Assembly (NCBI GenBank): GCA_021781285.1
Contig: JAJXXD010000181.1
Coordinates: 1-6,570, forward strand
DNA length: 6,570 nt
Source: a bacterium
GTDB lineage: Bacteria; SZUA-79; Acidulodesulfobacterales; Acidulodesulfobacteraceae
Reading direction: 5' to 3'
Position numbers and translations under genes: made by a program. This document shows positions 5,232 to 6,570 of this stretch, one piece after another; the first letter of the stretch is position 1; each line of letters opens with the position of its first letter. The notes under the pieces were generated by a model. That model was not told where the DNA came from. It searched no databases and saw only the letters and a list, made by a program, of their open reading frames with translations.

Positions 5232-6389
5232 TTAGGATATTTTATTTAACAAATCCAGATAAAACGATGCGGTTTCGGAACTAATTATTTTTGCGTCAAA
5301 TTTTTTAATAACTTCATTATAGCAATTTAAACCTAGCTTTTCAATTAACTCCGGTTTATCTATTAAAAAAATGATTTTATCGGCAAGCTCGGCAAAATCC
5401 CCTGTCTTAAATAAAAGCCCCGTTTCGTTATTAACAATTATTTCGGGAATTCCTCCGACGTCAGATGCTATCACGGCTTTCTTCAGAGCGCAGGATTCTA
5501 TAATAATGCTTCCCATCCCCTCAAGACCCGACGGGACTATTATTAAATTCGACGCGGCTATAAATTTTTTAATATTTTCCTTAAAACCGCTTAAAACAAA
5601 ATAATCGTTTAGTTTTTTTTCTTTGATTAAGTTTATAATGCGGCCGTAAAGTTCGCCTTCCCCTATAATGACGAATTTTAAATCGTTTCTTTTTTTTATT
5701 ATAAGTTCCGCCGCTTTTATTAATATTTCGTGGCCTTTCTCTCCCGACAATCTTCCTATAAGGGAAATCATTTTTTCACTAGGCTTAATGCCGAGTTCTT
5801 TTCTCATTTCGGCCTTTTCCGGTTCATAAAAAGATACTTCTTTTTCATCGCCGCTATCGAATCCGCTGTATATCCTCGGACTGTAAATGGTTTTAATTTT
5901 TTGCGGGTTTATTTTAATATCTTTTACTAAACTTTTTTTAATAAAATCGGATATAACTATAAATCCGTCCGTTAAAAACCTGTATATTAAAAATCCTTTC
6001 AAAAAATCGACTTTATACGCGACGTGCCGCGTTAGAACCTTAACTATCTTTTTTTTAAAAATTGAAACTGCGGCGATTCCCCCTAAATAATGGTCTAAAG
6101 ACGAGTGAAAATTTACTAAGTCTATATCGCGGCGCTTTAAAAAACGCCTTATTTTGAATACGGCAAAAATATCGAGAAAATTCGTCATTCTGACGGAAAA
6201 ATTAGAAATATCGAATTTATCCAATTCCGCCTTTAGTCTTTCGTTATTATTATGAATAACGTATATATTAAAGTCTTCGCTGTGGTATTTTTTCATAAAC
6301 CCGAGCAGTATAACAATGTCGTTTTGCGCTCCGCCGAAGCCTTTAAAGCCGTCTATATGAAGTATATTAAATTTATTTTTTTTATTCAT
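5232..6389 (-). CDS. GT4-family glycosyltransferase (GT-B fold)
   Basis: A 385-residue cytosolic or membrane-peripheral enzyme that would move a sugar from a nucleotide-sugar donor to an envelope glycan, lipid or polysaccharide acceptor. The N-terminal Rossmann half begins HIDGFKGFGGAQNDI (11-25) with the glycine loop near 17-20, and includes NFHSS (93-97) and TRHVAY (120-125). The C-terminal donor-binding half has GRLSGEKGHE (212-221), with Arg213 and Lys218 the usual phosphate-binding pair, GEGE (243-246), and the EX7E motif Glu290...Glu298 followed by SDVGGIPEII (309-318). Length is typical and no signal peptide is present. It is the first gene of the minus-strand run, 45 bp before the TPR-like gene. 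No Shine-Dalgarno precedes the ATG; an A8 run follows at codons 3-5. Acceptor and donor cannot be assigned; LPS-core or exopolysaccharide work is the likeliest. Confidence 0.92.
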   Translation of the reverse strand: MNKKNKFNILHIDGFKGFGGAQNDIVILLGFMKKYHSEDFNIYVIHNNNERLKAELDKFDISNFSVRMTNFLDIFAVFKIRRFLKRRDIDLVNFHSSLDHYLGGIAAVSIFKKKIVKVLTRHVAYKVDFLKGFLIYRFLTDGFIVISDFIKKSLVKDIKINPQKIKTIYSPRIYSGFDSGDEKEVSFYEPEKAEMRKELGIKPSEKMISLIGRLSGEKGHEILIKAAELIIKKRNDLKFVIIGEGELYGRIINLIKEKKLNDYFVLSGFKENIKKFIAASNLIIVPSGLEGMGSIIIESCALKKAVIASDVGGIPEIIVNNETGLLFKTGDFAELADKIIFLIDKPELIEKLGLNCYNEVIKKFDAKIISSETASFYLDLLNKIS

Positions 6390-6451
6390 AGGAATTATAT
6401 TATAATATACTATATTATATTTATTTAAAACAATTTGGGATATAAAAACCT
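6390..6451. promoter_or_regulatory. Divergent promoter region
   Basis: This 62-bp AT-rich gap separates the minus-strand operon from the plus-strand MarC gene. The perfect 14-bp palindrome TATATTATAATATA (6396-6409) contains TATAAT on both strands (6401-6406 plus; 6404-6399 minus), so -10 boxes may overlap head to head. For the minus strand, TTGTTT (6433-6428) lies 18 nt from TATATT (6409-6404), a fair sigma-70-like pair that would start RNA only a few bases before the glycosyltransferase ATG. No good -35 is seen for the plus strand. Positions are inferred by eye. Confidence 0.45.
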
Positions 6452-6570
6452 ATGGCAAACGTTATTATAATTTTTTTTAAGGACATATTTCTCGCTTTAA
6501 TTCCGCTGTTTGTCGCTATAGATATATTCGGCGTGCTCCCTATATATTTAGACTTCGTAAAAGATACCAC
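6452..6570 (+). CDS. MarC-family membrane protein, 5' part
   Basis: The first 39 codons of a gene cut by the window end. The translation opens MANVIIIFFKDIFLALIPLF and continues VAIDIFGVLPIYLDFVKDT. FVAID-FG-LPIYL matches the first helix and conserved loop of the MarC/UPF0056 family (usually FVAIDPFGNLPIFL), inner-membrane proteins of about 200 residues and six helices with no established transport substrate. The usual Pro after VAID is Ile here, and the usual Asn after FG is Val. GGGA (6437-6440) lies 11 nt before the ATG, a weak ribosome-binding site. It is divergent from the operon and may share its control region. MarC was once linked to multiple antibiotic resistance, but that link is not supported for the family. 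Confidence 0.8.
   Translation, partial: MANVIIIFFKDIFLALIPLFVAIDIFGVLPIYLDFVKDT

Noticed and set aside
6376..6383. A8 run at the glycosyltransferase start as a phase-variation tract
   Set aside because: Runs of eight A or T occur repeatedly in this window (for example 3864-3871 and 6471-6478), so one such run is weak evidence of a contingency locus.

Overview
The window looks like a piece of chromosome from a low-GC, Gram-negative bacterium. The grounds are AT-rich genes with short spacers, a GT4 glycosyltransferase of the kind used for envelope glycans, and an ABC ATPase / ABC-2 permease / membrane-anchored repeat-protein set whose sequence style recalls Deltaproteobacteria-like lineages. 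The lineage is a weak inference; nothing here fixes it. No phage, transposase, CRISPR or toxin-antitoxin genes are visible.

Layout. Positions 1-305 hold no gene. They contain two diverged tandem units (about 1-134 and 135-291), each starting with the same short AGTTAA-type sequence, sharing a roughly 45-base leader, and carrying a CGAAC...GTTCG hairpin that resembles tRNA T-arm and variable-arm sequence. Unit 1 ends in what looks like the 3' end of a serine tRNA, including CCA, with its T-loop split by 27 nt that contain a perfect 18-bp palindrome. Unit 2 carries a REP-like element of the 'CGTCATTGCGAG...GAAGCAATCC' type.

From 6389 down to 306, five genes run head to tail on the minus strand: a GT4 glycosyltransferase, a membrane-anchored TPR-like protein, an ABC ATPase, an ABC-2 permease, and a P2-like cation-transporting P-type ATPase. 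Spacers are 45 bp, about 8 bp (or a 4-bp ATGA overlap), 10 bp and 15 bp, so one transcript is likely. At the right edge a MarC-family membrane protein starts on the plus strand and is cut by the window end. The 62-bp AT-rich gap between it and the glycosyltransferase is the only obvious promoter region and would drive both directions.

How the genes fit together. The ABC ATPase and permease form a plausible transporter, and the TPR-like protein, translated just upstream, is the natural candidate for an accessory subunit; the substrate is unknown. The glycosyltransferase suggests an envelope or polysaccharide theme but could be an independent passenger. The P-type ATPase is richer in G+C in sampled stretches and has non-standard ion-site and nucleotide-site residues, so it may have been added to the operon later. 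The most unusual material is the tRNA-derived repeat region at 1-291; I see no convincing new multi-gene defence or mobile system.
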